From NCBI GenBank assembly GCA_020634935.1, contig JACKAT010000050.1:1-43079 (forward strand): DNA of 43,079 nt, given 5' to 3'. Position 1 is the stretch's first letter, and the number at the start of each line of letters is the position of its first letter. This document shows positions 16,615-25,696 of the stretch, in pieces. The DNA comes from Anaerolineales bacterium (GTDB lineage Bacteria > Chloroflexota > Anaerolineae > 4572-78 > J111). A program made the position numbers and the translations under genes. The notes beneath the pieces are model-generated. The model searched no databases and was not told the DNA's origin. It saw nothing but the letters and a program-made list of their open reading frames with translations.

Positions 16615-17496
16615 ATGACAACAGTAGCATTTCAAGGAATTGGCGGGGCCTACTCGGAGACTGCCATTTACCAATATTTTGGATCGACCACTAAAACGAT
16701 CACCTGTCCTTCACTGGTTGACGTTTTTGCGGCTGTGGAAACCCAGCAGGCTGATTTGGGAATTCTGCCGGTTGAAAACGCGCTGACCGGCTCGCACCCC
16801 ATGGCTTACGAATTGCTCATGGAAAGAGACTTGCGCATTCAAGCCGAAATTATCATGCGTATTCAACATACCTTAATGGCTGCGCCCGGCACAAAATTAT
16901 CGAGCTTAAAGCGCGTCCGGTCTACATCCCAATCGCTCCGGCAGTGTGAAAAGTTCATCCAGCGCTATAAATTAGAAGAGATACCATCTTTTGATACCGC
17001 CGGCAGCGCCCGTGATCTGGCCGAAAGCCCCGAAGCGGATCTGGGCGTTATCGCCAGTAAGTTAGCCGCCGATATTTATCGGCTGGATGTCCTTGAGGAA
17101 GACATCCAGGATGCGCCTTTTAACTACACCCGCTTTTTTGTGCTGGGTAATGACGACCCCCCCCGCGCCCAGCGGTCAAAAACCTCACTTATATTTAGCG
17201 CGCGGCATTTGCCAGGATCGCTCTACCACTGCCTGGGTGAATTTGCCGAGCGTAATATTAACCTGACCAAAATCGAGTCTCGACCGCGCCGTAACCGGCC
17301 CTGGCAGTACTTGTTTTACCTGGATTTTGAAGGGCATTGGCAAGACCCCGTTGCCGAAGCCGCTCTGCTAGGGTTGCTGCGACGGGCCGGCTTTGTGAAG
17401 ATGCTGGGGTCTTACCCTATGGCTACTACTCCCCACCCTGACGATAAGGGGACTCTTATTGTTAAAAATGGGGCTACGGGAGAAGCGGTTTTATGA
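16615..17496 (+). CDS. pheA: Prephenate dehydratase
   Basis: The enzyme turns prephenate into phenylpyruvate in phenylalanine synthesis. The 293-residue protein has the catalytic dehydratase domain (about 1-180), beginning VAFQGIGGAYSETA and holding PVENALTGS and the substrate-contact NYTRFFVLG. A C-terminal ACT domain (about 190-275) has the IESRP motif that senses phenylalanine. There is no chorismate mutase domain, so this is the monofunctional form. The stop codon overlaps the next start (ATGA), so the two are translationally coupled. Feedback inhibition by phenylalanine is expected from the ACT domain. Confidence 0.94.
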   Translation: MTTVAFQGIGGAYSETAIYQYFGSTTKTITCPSLVDVFAAVETQQADLGILPVENALTGSHPMAYELLMERDLRIQAEIIMRIQHTLMAAPGTKLSSLKRVRSTSQSLRQCEKFIQRYKLEEIPSFDTAGSARDLAESPEADLGVIASKLAADIYRLDVLEEDIQDAPFNYTRFFVLGNDDPPRAQRSKTSLIFSARHLPGSLYHCLGEFAERNINLTKIESRPRRNRPWQYLFYLDFEGHWQDPVAEAALLGLLRRAGFVKMLGSYPMATTPHPDDKGTLIVKNGATGEAVL

Positions 17497-18509
17497 TTAT
17501 CATCATGGACGCCGAAGCCACGCCCTTTCAAATTGATAATGTCATCGCCGAAGCCGAAAGCAACGGATGGCAAACGCACCTGTCTCAGGGTTCTGGTGAT
17601 ACTGTCATTGGTTTGCAGGGTAACGGCCAGCCGCTTGATCTTTTTAAAGTCGGTCAAATGCCCGGAGTCCGGGAGACAATGGCCATCACCCAGCAATTTA
17701 AATTGGTCAGCCGGACCTTCAGTCCGAAAAATACCACTATAAAAGTCAGAGATGTCGTCGTTGGTAGTGACAAGCTGGTGGTTATGGCCGGCCCATGCAG
17801 CGTGGAAAGCCGGGAGCAGTTGCTTGAAACAGCCCACGCGGTTAAACAGGCTGGCGCTACTATGCTGCGCGGTGGAGCCTATAAACCACGCAGTTCGCCC
17901 TACAGTTTTCAAGGGTTGGGTGAGGCCGGGTTAAAACTGCTGGCTGAAGCCCGTGAAATGACAGGGCTACCGATTGTGACCGAAGTGATGTCACCAACTA
18001 AAGTGGCTTTAGTGGCTGTGTATGCCGATGTCCTGCAAATTGGGGCGCGGAATATGCAAAATTACGATCTACTTAACGCGGTTGGGCAGGCCCAAAAACC
18101 GGTTTTGCTCAAGCGAGGCATGTCGGCCACTTTGGAGGATCTGTTGATGGCCGCCGAATATATTTTACAGCATGGTAACACCCAGGTGATGTTGTGCGAG
18201 CGCGGCGTCCGCACTTTTGACACTAAATACACCCGCAACACCTTTGATGTCAATGCTATCCCGCTGCTCAAAGATCTGTCCCACCTGCCGGTCATTGCTG
18301 ACCCCAGCCACGGCATTGGTATCCGGCGGCACGTGCCGCCAATCGCCATGTCCAGTGTTGCCGCCGGCGCGGATGGTCTGATCATTGAAACCCATCCAAA
18401 CCCTGATAAAGCGATTTCTGACGGGCCGCAGTCTCTGACTCTGCCCCAATTTGCCGAGTTAATGAGTCAGATCCGGAGGATGGCCTCAGCCGTTGGGCGT
18501 AGTTGTTAG
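17493..18509 (+). CDS. aroF: 3-deoxy-7-phosphoheptulonate synthase, type I-beta
   Basis: DAHP synthase joins phosphoenolpyruvate and erythrose 4-phosphate at the first step of aromatic synthesis. The 338-residue protein has an N-terminal ferredoxin-like regulatory domain (about 1-75), typical of the Thermotoga-type I-beta enzymes, followed by the barrel. Visible catalytic segments are MAGPCSVES, RGGAYKPRSSPYSFQG, LLKRGMSAT, LCERGVRTF and ADPSHGIG. The first ATG overlaps the pheA stop by four bases, and a second in-frame ATG lies four codons on. The N-terminal domain is known to carry feedback control by tyrosine or phenylalanine in relatives. The pairing with pheA is functional. Confidence 0.95.
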   Translation: MIIIMDAEATPFQIDNVIAEAESNGWQTHLSQGSGDTVIGLQGNGQPLDLFKVGQMPGVRETMAITQQFKLVSRTFSPKNTTIKVRDVVVGSDKLVVMAGPCSVESREQLLETAHAVKQAGATMLRGGAYKPRSSPYSFQGLGEAGLKLLAEAREMTGLPIVTEVMSPTKVALVAVYADVLQIGARNMQNYDLLNAVGQAQKPVLLKRGMSATLEDLLMAAEYILQHGNTQVMLCERGVRTFDTKYTRNTFDVNAIPLLKDLSHLPVIADPSHGIGIRRHVPPIAMSSVAAGADGLIIETHPNPDKAISDGPQSLTLPQFAELMSQIRRMASAVGRSC

Positions 18510-18535
18510 CAGCAACATAAAGCAGCCATCCGAAC

Positions 18536-19312
18536 TCATTCCGGTGATGCCGCGCAGCGAAAGCCAACGTTGTTGAAAAATTTGAAATCGCCATCTAAGC
18601 GCCAGACACATAAGGCCACATTGGCATCATTACGCCACGACGCGCCGCGCAGCACCCGGAAGCCGCTGGCCTGCCGGCTTTCGCGGCCATCATCAGGGTT
18701 GTAAGGATAAGGCCGAAACAGACTGTTAGTCCACTCCCAAACGTTGCCGACCATATCAATTAGCCCTTCTGGAGTATCGCCGCCCGGCGAGAATTGACCG
18801 ACCGCACTGGTTTGACCCAGTTCAGCTTCTTTGCAGTTACATAGTCCATTATCAAAGGCATTGCCCCACGGATAGCGGCGGCCGCTGAGGCCACGGGCGG
18901 CCCGCTCCCATTCGGCTTCGGTGGGCAGGCGTTTCCCCGCCCAAGCAGCATAAGCCATAGCGTCTTCCCAAGTGACCAGCACAACCGGATGATCGGCTTT
19001 GCCTTCAGGAAAGGTCTGCTGCTTGGCATCCCAATTGTAGGCTTTGGTATCGCACCAACTCACCTCATAATTGGGTACAGCATAACCGGTTTGATCGATG
19101 AATAGTTTATACTCGGCGTTAGTAACCGGCCAGCGATCCAGGTAGAAGCCGGCTACTTCTAGATAATGCTCCGGATGGTGATGCGAATCGCCTTGATTAG
19201 CCCCCATAACAAAGCGCCCGCCGGCCATAAAAATCATGTCTTTATTGTCGGCCGGCCAGGTGATCATTTTTTCAAGCGTATCATCGGGTTCGGAGGGGAG
19301 TTGTTGGGTCAT
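18536..19312 (-). CDS. SUMF1 / formylglycine-generating-enzyme-fold protein
   Basis: The 258-residue protein consists of one SUMF1 (FGE-sulfatase) domain, with FVMGANQGDSHHHPEH, the segment RWPVTNAEYKLFI, RLPTEAEWERAARG, DMVGNVWEWTNSL, and GFRVLRGASW near the end. In real FGE two cysteines do the chemistry near the last motif. Here I see only one (ALCVWR), with the partner position not cysteine, so formylglycine formation is doubtful. Many such domains in bacteria are ligand-binding or regulatory modules beside kinases or FHA proteins. It starts 14 bp after the FHA gene behind AAGGAG, so the two form an operon. Confidence 0.85.
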   Translation of the reverse strand: MTQQLPSEPDDTLEKMITWPADNKDMIFMAGGRFVMGANQGDSHHHPEHYLEVAGFYLDRWPVTNAEYKLFIDQTGYAVPNYEVSWCDTKAYNWDAKQQTFPEGKADHPVVLVTWEDAMAYAAWAGKRLPTEAEWERAARGLSGRRYPWGNAFDNGLCNCKEAELGQTSAVGQFSPGGDTPEGLIDMVGNVWEWTNSLFRPYPYNPDDGRESRQASGFRVLRGASWRNDANVALCVWRLDGDFKFFNNVGFRCAASPE

Positions 19313-19326
19313 ACGTGTTTGTCTCC

Positions 19327-20448
19327 TTATGTTTCAATGTCGTAAGCCAGAACGCAGCCGGCCAGCCAAATATGATCGCCGGGCTTGAGTGGTATCGATT
19401 GGCCCAGTTGGAGTACTTCTCCCCTAAATCTGGTTCCAAAACCGCTGCCTAGATCTTCAATATAAGGTTGGCCGTAACGCCAGCGGATTATCGCATGCCG
19501 CCGCGAGACCAGGCGGGCTACCTCTCCCTCATGGCTGAGATCAAGGTCGGGTATAAAATTGACCTGTTGATCGGCCCGGCCAATGACAATCTTCCTATTA
19601 ATAGGAAAATAAAATTTATGACCGGTGGGCGTTACCACTAATTTGTGACGTACCTGTTTAGACTTGGCTTGTTCAAATACTTCGGCTGGAATTTTGTCAT
19701 AGATCAGCTTAACGCCGCCCAGACTAACATGGTCCTTGACTTTAAGAATTCCGTGCTCGATTTGCTTGCCGTTAAGAAAAATACCGGCTCGACTCCCTAA
19801 GTCTTCAATAGTATGTTCGGCGTTGCGGGCGATAATTACGGCATGCCGCCGGGCAATAAGCCCAAACTCCCGATCTTCAAATGATAAATCGATATCAGGT
19901 GGGATGCCGACGTCAGGATCAAATCGGCCAAATGACATTTCGCCATTGGTTGGCAGGGCGATGCGGCGGCCAGTGTTAAGAATGGTCAGCCAGAAGCGAT
20001 CTTCATCGCCAACTTGATTAAGTGGCTTTGTGGTTGACAGCCGGCGCAGCGGCTTGGATGGGCCTTTTTTGGACGGAGGGGCTACCGGCTTGAGATAGTC
20101 AGGCGACTGAGACGTGGAGCGTTCCGGTGAATCGAATTGTTTGTCAGGGCGCAGACGCCGGATGACCGAGCCTTTCGACTTGGTCATGGTGCTAGGCATT
20201 TCTAAATCATCGGTCTCATCGGGCCGGTCGCTTTGTACTTTGCGCAGGCGGTCAGACAAGGCCGATTTTGAACGCGCCTTATCGGCTTCTAACAATAAAC
20301 AATTTTTCTGGAGCAGCCCCCAAGTGGCCAGGGTATCTGTTCTAGCCTCAAAAGCGGAGCGTACCATATTTTTAGTGCTGGTCGGGTTATCGCTTTCTTC
20401 TATACAGCGATTTCTAATGGGGCATTTACGACAACTGTACTTATACAT
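19327..20448 (-). CDS. Protein with N-terminal cysteine cluster and two FHA domains
   Basis: I place the start at the ATG at 20446-20448, giving 373 residues. An open frame runs further upstream to 20838 but lies mostly before the predicted transcription start and looks non-coding. The first residues hold CRKCPIRNRC (C-x2-C-x5-C) and another cysteine about 40 residues later (QKNCLL), which could bind zinc or an iron-sulfur cluster. A basic serine-rich linker follows. Then come two FHA domains, each with the Arg-Ser/His phosphothreonine motifs: SFGRFDPD with ARRHAVI and DLGSRAGIFLNG, and VIGRADQQ with SRRHAII and DLGSGFGTRF. FHA domains bind phosphothreonine proteins, so this probably reads a Ser/Thr-kinase signal. 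A SUMF1 gene follows in the operon. Confidence 0.82.
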   Translation of the reverse strand: MYKYSCRKCPIRNRCIEESDNPTSTKNMVRSAFEARTDTLATWGLLQKNCLLLEADKARSKSALSDRLRKVQSDRPDETDDLEMPSTMTKSKGSVIRRLRPDKQFDSPERSTSQSPDYLKPVAPPSKKGPSKPLRRLSTTKPLNQVGDEDRFWLTILNTGRRIALPTNGEMSFGRFDPDVGIPPDIDLSFEDREFGLIARRHAVIIARNAEHTIEDLGSRAGIFLNGKQIEHGILKVKDHVSLGGVKLIYDKIPAEVFEQAKSKQVRHKLVVTPTGHKFYFPINRKIVIGRADQQVNFIPDLDLSHEGEVARLVSRRHAIIRWRYGQPYIEDLGSGFGTRFRGEVLQLGQSIPLKPGDHIWLAGCVLAYDIET

Positions 20449-20554
20449 TGCCTCAAAATCTTTCAGTGGGCCTGATCGACGCTGGTGTTGAGAATGGCTG
20501 CCTGAAAGCCAATCAAATGTGTCGATGTAATAGAGTTTAAAGAGGTTAACTTTA

Positions 20555-20583
20555 AGTATAACAACCGGAATGGTTAGTGTCAA
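20555..20583 (-). promoter_or_regulatory. Promoter of the FHA-SUMF1 operon
   Basis: On the minus strand TTGACA (20583-20578) and TATACT (20560-20555) are separated by exactly 17 bp. The predicted transcript start near 20548 leaves a leader of about 100 nt. On the other side of this 304-bp divergent gap (20449-20752), TATAGT at 20696-20701 may serve the plus-strand gene. Confidence 0.75.
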
Positions 20584-20752
20584 CAGACATAAAGTACTGC
20601 CAGCCGTGCTCATTTTATAGCAAAGACCTAAATTGAGAGTTTTATGGGTCGATAAATGGAGCGCTTTTGGAAACGTCCCTGATGCGATCAACCGGTATAG
20701 TAGAGTTAACAAAAACCACAATAGTCGTGCTTTATACCCACGGGAGGCCGTG

Positions 20753-21250
20753 ATGCTGGTTGTTACGCAACAAACATGGGATGATTTTGCGAATCCGCAC
20801 CACCAAGTTTTTTGGGAATGGATCTCAAATATGTTCAAAACAAAAACAGGTGAACTGCTTTCATTTTATGAAGTGCAGCGAACGCTGAGGCTTCAGACGA
20901 TGGCTGCTAAAGGGTTACAGCAAATCGATGTTGATAAGGTTGTAGGCAGTGTTGGCCGCTACCGAGAATTTACCCGCTCATTTTTACCCAAGGACAAACG
21001 GGTGGCTTCGCGCTGGCGTCAGGTGGATGAACTTTTTTATGAAAAAGGGTTCGAGCCTATCAAGGTGTATGAGGTCAACCACATTTATTTTGTGATGGAC
21101 GGCAACTATCGTGTGTCCGTTCGCCGGGCGCATGGTCTAAAAACCATCGATGCCTATGGTATTGAATTTTTCCCGCCAGTACCTATCTATCCTGAAGATG
21201 ATCTGAGGCGTATCCGGCCAAGATGTGAACGGTTTAAGTCTGCAGCGTAA
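20753..21250 (+). CDS. ParB/sulfiredoxin-fold protein of unknown role
   Basis: The 165-residue protein starts at an ATG 5 nt after GGGAGG. An upstream in-frame extension to 20633 lacks a ribosome site and is left out. The middle is helical (WEWISNMFKTKTG, VQRTLRLQTMAAKG). The C-terminal part, VYEVNHIYFVMDGNYRVSVRRAHG followed by TIDAYGIEF, matches the core of ParB-like nuclease/sulfiredoxin folds, in which a DGNHR-type motif contacts nucleotide. The protein lacks a helix-turn-helix DNA-binding domain, so it is not a segregation ParB. It is divergent from the FHA operon and upstream of a CBS protein. CTP or ATP binding is plausible but unproven. Confidence 0.65.
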   Translation: MLVVTQQTWDDFANPHHQVFWEWISNMFKTKTGELLSFYEVQRTLRLQTMAAKGLQQIDVDKVVGSVGRYREFTRSFLPKDKRVASRWRQVDELFYEKGFEPIKVYEVNHIYFVMDGNYRVSVRRAHGLKTIDAYGIEFFPPVPIYPEDDLRRIRPRCERFKSAA

Positions 21251-21255
21251 CTATT

Positions 21256-21270
21256 TAGTGACTGGCACTT
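21256..21270 (+). repeat. Single arm of the GTGAC-type repeat
   Basis: TAGTGACTGGCACTT at 21256-21270 matches the arm of the element at 9538-9553, preceded by CTATTT as at 40191-40196. I see no partner arm nearby, so it is a partial or decayed copy. Confidence 0.5.
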
Positions 21271-21395
21271 TCCCCCCATTTACAGTACAATGGGATAAAG
21301 TATTGGCCCTTTTGGTCTGGCCTTGTTGAGCCAACCTATTTAATCGGGTTGATTGACAAGCTTAGACCAAACATAGATATGCAAAGGAGCAAATC

Positions 21396-21830
21396 ATGAC
21401 AACGGTTGGTCAAATTTTAAGAAACAAAGGGGATGAAATCTGGTCGATTAGCCCGGAGGCAACAATTTACGACGCCTTGCAGTTAATGGCGGATAAAAAT
21501 ATCGGCGCGGTGCTGGTCATGGACGGCGACACTTTAGCCGGTATTTTTTCAGAACGCGACTATGCTCGCAGCGTCTCCCTTAATAAATCGGCTCACGAGG
21601 TTCAGGTTAAGGAGTTGATGAGTGCCAAAGTGGTGACCATCACCCGCGACAAAACCATTGAGAATTGTATGGAATTGATGACCAACCAGCGCATTCGCCA
21701 CTTGCCTGTCCTGGACCAAAAGCGAGTTATGGGCGTGATCAGTATTGGCGATGTGGTCAAATCGATCATCTCCAAGCAGCAGCATACCATCAAAGAACTG
21801 GAAAACTATATCACCAGCGGCGTATCATAA
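21396..21830 (+). CDS. CBS-pair domain protein
   Basis: The 144-residue protein is two CBS domains and little else (about residues 8-66 and 73-132). Motifs include DALQLMADKNIGAVLVMDGD, AGIFSERDYAR, NCMELMTNQRIRHLPV and MGVISIGDVVK. Such stand-alone CBS pairs bind adenine nucleotides and act as energy sensors for partner proteins. A good AAAGGAG site precedes the ATG. No partner is fixed by position, though it follows the ParB-fold gene in the same direction. Confidence 0.88.
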   Translation: MTTVGQILRNKGDEIWSISPEATIYDALQLMADKNIGAVLVMDGDTLAGIFSERDYARSVSLNKSAHEVQVKELMSAKVVTITRDKTIENCMELMTNQRIRHLPVLDQKRVMGVISIGDVVKSIISKQQHTIKELENYITSGVS

Positions 21831-21910
21831 AATTGACATATTTCTACTCAGGCAAAACCTAACAGATCTTATGTCTTTTACATTAGGCGTTACGCACTTG
21901 ACATCCCATA

Positions 21911-22006
21911 ATGTCATTTCGTAGCCGCAGGCGGAGAAATCCCTATAGAGTCTGCTTGCAAACATTATTCTCAGGGATTTCTCGTCGTTCCTCCTCGAAA
22001 TGACAT
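21911..22006. repeat. Nested palindromic intergenic repeat (ATGTCATTTCG type)
   Basis: ATGTCATTTCG (21911-21921) pairs with CGAAATGACAT (21996-22006), and inside it GAGAAATCCC (21934-21943) pairs with GGGATTTCTC (21974-21983). Mobile palindromic repeats with these motifs are common between genes in many bacteria. It lies between convergent genes. Confidence 0.7.
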
Positions 22007-22031
22007 GCCAACGGCGTAAGTCATAAACATA

Positions 22032-22069
22032 ACAAAAAAACGGCTCCCAAACATTCTTTGGGAGCCGTT
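22032..22069 (-). terminator. Terminator of DASS transporter gene A
   Basis: A perfect 13-bp stem, AACGGCTCCCAAA (22039-22051) against TTTGGGAGCCGTT (22057-22069), has a 5-nt loop. On the minus strand it is followed by a run of T. It lies just past the transporter stop. Confidence 0.85.
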
Positions 22070-22093
22070 AGGCGTGAAGGGTCTTTTAATTGT

Positions 22094-23590
22094 CTAGTTG
22101 GTGGCTAGCATAGCCCAATCCGGTACGGTGTTGAGGTCGATACCCCAGATGAGTTGTAGGAAGAGCATCACGAACAGGGTAATCAGGACGATACCGACCA
22201 AGTTCAGCCAGATCCCAACTTTGGACATTTGAGCGATAGTGACTTGACCACTACCGAAGACCACGGCGTTAGGCGGGGTTGCGACCGGGAGCATAAAGGC
22301 GTAAGACGTAGCCACGCCGGCAGCGATCATCAGGCCGTAAGGATGTACGCCCATCGCTACACCGATAGCGCCCATTGCCGGAATTAACAGCGTAGCCGTA
22401 GCAGTGTTCGATGTAACCTCGGTCATAAAGATGGCGGCGGTAGTGACCAGGAAGATGACAATGGCCAAAGCTAGACCGTTCAAGAGGGTGAATTGGCTGG
22501 TGAACCAGGTGTCTAAACCAGTGGCGCTCACTGCGGCAGTTAAGGCTAAGCCACCACCGAACAGAACGACCACACCCCACGGAATTTTAACGGCGGTTTG
22601 CCAGTCGAGTAAGAATTTGCCTTCACTGAAGTTGGACGGGATAAGGAACAGGCCAATGGCACAAATCATCGCGATAGTGGTGTCAGAGATAAACGCGGTG
22701 CTCATAAAGCCACGGATAATCCAGGCCGCAGCGACGGCGCCGAAAGCTACCAGAACCAGCTTTTCTTCTTTGCTCATCGGGCCAAGCTTTTTATATTCGC
22801 GCTCAATCAATTCAGCCCCACCAGGGATTTTGTCGATTTCAGGCGGCAGCATAACTTTAACTAAGAGGAACCAGGTTAGGCCCAGGAAGATAACGGTTAG
22901 TGGTACACCGAAGGCCATCCATTGCGCGAAGCCGATGCTTTGACCGTACTGCTGCTCAATGATCCCGACCAAAACGGTGTTGGGGGGCGTCCCAATAATC
23001 GTGCCAACCCCACCGATCGAGGCCGCGTAAGCAATCCCTAACATTAAAGCTGTACCAAAGTTGAAAGTTGATTTTTTGAGTTCAACGCCTTCACTTTTAA
23101 GGACATCCAATACCTGGCTGATAACGGCCATCCCCACCGGCACCATCATCATGGCCGTGGCGGTATTGCTGACCCACATCGACAGGAAGGCCGTGGCCAC
23201 CATGAAGCCCAGAATAACGCGCTCGGGACCGGTGCCGATCATTTTAATGGTAAATAGGGCAATGCGTTTGTGTAAGTTCCACTTTTCCATAGCTGCGGCT
23301 AAGAAGAAGCCGCCGATGAACAAGTAAATCAAGTGGTTAGCGTAAGCTGTAGTTGAGGCCGCTGATTTCAACACTCCCAGAGCCGGAAACAGGGCAATGG
23401 GCAGCAGTGCGGTAGCGGGAATAGGAATGGCTTCTGTGATCCACCAAATCGCCATCAAAGCCATGACGGCTATAACACTAATCATTTCTTGAGTCATGCC
23501 CTCAGGTAGGGCAAACAATACCGGATACAATAAGATAGCCGCAAAGACTACCGGACCACCAAAAAAGCCAATACGTTTAGCTGCGTTCAT
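22094..23590 (-). CDS. DASS-family sodium-coupled anion transporter, copy A
   Basis: The 498-residue protein is a divalent anion:Na+ symporter of the VcINDY/SdcS type with about 11 membrane helices. It carries two related SNT motifs, WVSNTATAMMMVPVGM in the first half and EVTSNTATATLLIP in the second, which form the sodium and carboxylate sites in characterised members. GVGTIIGTPPNTVLVG and the PVATPPNAVVFGSG hairpin are also clear. Likely substrates are C4-dicarboxylates, citrate or sulfate, which sequence does not separate. It follows a near twin gene in the same direction but has its own terminator. The ATG sits behind a G-rich site (AAGGGGG). Confidence 0.9.
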   Translation of the reverse strand: MNAAKRIGFFGGPVVFAAILLYPVLFALPEGMTQEMISVIAVMALMAIWWITEAIPIPATALLPIALFPALGVLKSAASTTAYANHLIYLFIGGFFLAAAMEKWNLHKRIALFTIKMIGTGPERVILGFMVATAFLSMWVSNTATAMMMVPVGMAVISQVLDVLKSEGVELKKSTFNFGTALMLGIAYAASIGGVGTIIGTPPNTVLVGIIEQQYGQSIGFAQWMAFGVPLTVIFLGLTWFLLVKVMLPPEIDKIPGGAELIEREYKKLGPMSKEEKLVLVAFGAVAAAWIIRGFMSTAFISDTTIAMICAIGLFLIPSNFSEGKFLLDWQTAVKIPWGVVVLFGGGLALTAAVSATGLDTWFTSQFTLLNGLALAIVIFLVTTAAIFMTEVTSNTATATLLIPAMGAIGVAMGVHPYGLMIAAGVATSYAFMLPVATPPNAVVFGSGQVTIAQMSKVGIWLNLVGIVLITLFVMLFLQLIWGIDLNTVPDWAMLATN

Positions 23591-23837
23591 GAGTATATCC
23601 CCCTTGTTATATGAATACTTCTGTGTAATTGATCATCTATTTGATTGAAGCCTTGCGGTAGGCTTAACAACTATTACAACCATAGCATACCAAATTAAAA
23701 AGCAGCGCACATCGACCTAAGGTCATAACTTTTGCAGTAAAAATTCGGCGATTTGGCCCTCATGATCTAAACCTCTAGTACTAGTACCATGACGGTTGAG
23801 GGACATTTGGGGGCCGTAACTCGCGCTCAGCCAACAC

Positions 23838-23869
23838 AAAAAGGCTCCCATTTAGTTATGGGAGCCTTT
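23838..23869 (-). terminator. Terminator of DASS transporter gene B
   Basis: AAAGGCTCCCA (23840-23850) pairs with TGGGAGCCTTT (23859-23869), again with a T run on the minus strand. Core bases match the terminator of copy A, as expected if the duplication included it. The remaining gap between the two genes (23591-23837) has no gene. Confidence 0.8.
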
Positions 23870-23918
23870 AGGCTGTGAAGGGATATTTGGTTGGTTATTT
23901 AGTTGGTTAGTCGGTTGG

Positions 23919-25415
23919 TTAGTTCGTAGCTAGAGTAGCCCAGGCGGGTAGGGTGTTCAGGTCGATGCCCCAAATGAATTGCAGGATTAGCATTACAAAC
24001 AGGGTGATGATAGCGATACCGGCCAGGTTGAGCCACAAACCGACTTTCGACATTTGAGCGATAGTTACATAGCCGCTGCCGAAGACCACCGCGTTGGGCG
24101 GCGTTGCCACCGGCAGCATAAAGGCGTAGGAGGTAGCCACGCCGGCAGCGATCATCGGGCCGAAGGGGTGCACGCCCATCGCGATAGCTACGGTCCCCAT
24201 CACCGGCACCAACAGGGTAGCGGTAGCGGTATTTGAGGTCACTTCGGTCAGGAAGATCGCCACTGTAGTCACAATCAGAATGACGACAATCAGGGTCAAG
24301 CCGTTTAAGAGCGTAAATTGGCCGGTTAACCACACATCCAGACCGGTTTTACTAACCGCGTCGGTCATCGCCAGGCCGCCGCCAAACAGGACCACCACGC
24401 CCCACGGAATTTTAACGGCGGTTTGCCAGTCGAGTAAGAATTTGCCTTCACTGAAGTTAGATGGGATAAGGAACAGGGCAATCGCGCCAACCATCGCAAT
24501 GGTGGTGTCAGACACAAAGGGTGTGGTCATAAAGCCGCGCGCAATCCAGGCCACCGCGACCGTCGCAAAGGTCAACAGAACCAACTTTTCTTCTTTCGAG
24601 ACCGGCCCTAATTTGGCGATCTCGCGGTTGATTAATTCGGTGCCGCCGGGGATGGTGGAGATTTCAGGCGGCAGCATCACTTTGGTCAGCAGGAACCAGG
24701 TTAGCAGCAGAAAGACGATTGACAGCGGCACCCCAAAGGCCATCCAGCTAGCGAAACTAATGGTTTGGCCATACTGCGATTCGATAACCCCGACCAACAC
24801 GGTGTTCGGCGGTGTGCCGATAATGGTGCCAACCCCACCGATCGAGGCGGCGTAGGCAATCCCTAACATCAGCGCGGTGCCAAAGTTGAACTTGTTGGGA
24901 TTAACTTCCACCCCTTCGTCCTTGAGCACACTGACCACCTGGGTGATGACGGCCATGCCAACCGGCATCATCATCATGGCGGTAGCGGTATTGCTGACCC
25001 ACATCGACAGGAAAGCGGTGGCAATCATAAACCCTAAAATAACGCGCGTGGGACCGGTACCGATGATGCGAATCGTATGCAAGGCAATGCGTTTGTGTAA
25101 GTTCCATTTTTCCATGGCCACGGCCAGGAAGAAGCCGCCGATGAACAGGTAAATTAAGTGGTTAGCATAAGGCGTAGTTGATTCGGCTGACTTCAAAATT
25201 CCTAATAGAGGAAACAAGGCGATCGGTAGCAAGGCGGTTGCGGGAATGGGAATGGCTTCGGTGACCCACCAGATAGCCATCAAACTAATTACAGCTAATA
25301 GACTAATCATTTGCGGCGTCATGCCTTCCGGCAGGGCGAACAATACCGGATAAAGCAAGATTGCGGCAAAAACTAACGGACCCCCCAAAAAGCCAATACG
25401 TTGAGCCGTGTTCAT
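23919..25415 (-). CDS. DASS-family sodium-coupled anion transporter, copy B
   Basis: This 498-residue paralogue of copy A starts MNTAQRIGFLGG, aligning with MNAAKRIGFFGG of its twin. That supports the ATG at 25413-25415 over an upstream ATG at 25484. Identity is high along the whole length, with the same SNT motifs and the same GTPPNTVLVG and TPPNAVVFGSG hairpins. Differences cluster in loops and in a few helix faces (IESQYGQTISFASW against IEQQYGQSIGFAQW). Two near-identical symporters in tandem suggest recent duplication, perhaps for dosage or for a shifted substrate range. Confidence 0.9.
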   Translation of the reverse strand: MNTAQRIGFLGGPLVFAAILLYPVLFALPEGMTPQMISLLAVISLMAIWWVTEAIPIPATALLPIALFPLLGILKSAESTTPYANHLIYLFIGGFFLAVAMEKWNLHKRIALHTIRIIGTGPTRVILGFMIATAFLSMWVSNTATAMMMMPVGMAVITQVVSVLKDEGVEVNPNKFNFGTALMLGIAYAASIGGVGTIIGTPPNTVLVGVIESQYGQTISFASWMAFGVPLSIVFLLLTWFLLTKVMLPPEISTIPGGTELINREIAKLGPVSKEEKLVLLTFATVAVAWIARGFMTTPFVSDTTIAMVGAIALFLIPSNFSEGKFLLDWQTAVKIPWGVVVLFGGGLAMTDAVSKTGLDVWLTGQFTLLNGLTLIVVILIVTTVAIFLTEVTSNTATATLLVPVMGTVAIAMGVHPFGPMIAAGVATSYAFMLPVATPPNAVVFGSGYVTIAQMSKVGLWLNLAGIAIITLFVMLILQFIWGIDLNTLPAWATLATN

Positions 25416-25696
25416 AGGTTTAAAGTGTCCCCTTTCTCGGACTAATACTACTTTGTACGTTGTTTTTTTGTGGCTACCCATCACTGGGCAGCTATATCAT
25501 ATTTCCTACAATATATGCAGATTCCCTATTTCTCACATCGATCCGAAGCTGTATCTTTTCAGGCGGTACTATCGATCTAAAGAACTATCTTTTTAGAAGG
25601 GCCCAAAAAACCAAATTCATCAAACTCGCTTGTCATAAAACCCTGATTTGTGCTACATTACCTTAACCCAATCAATGATCACCAGCCAAGGAGTAA

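Noticed and set aside
18536..19312. A genuine formylglycine-generating enzyme
   Set aside because: Only one of the two expected active-site cysteines is visible near the last motif, and no sulfatase gene is in the window.
20449..20838. Upstream extension of the FHA protein
   Set aside because: It crosses a strong minus-strand promoter at 20555-20583, so most of it would not be transcribed with the gene.
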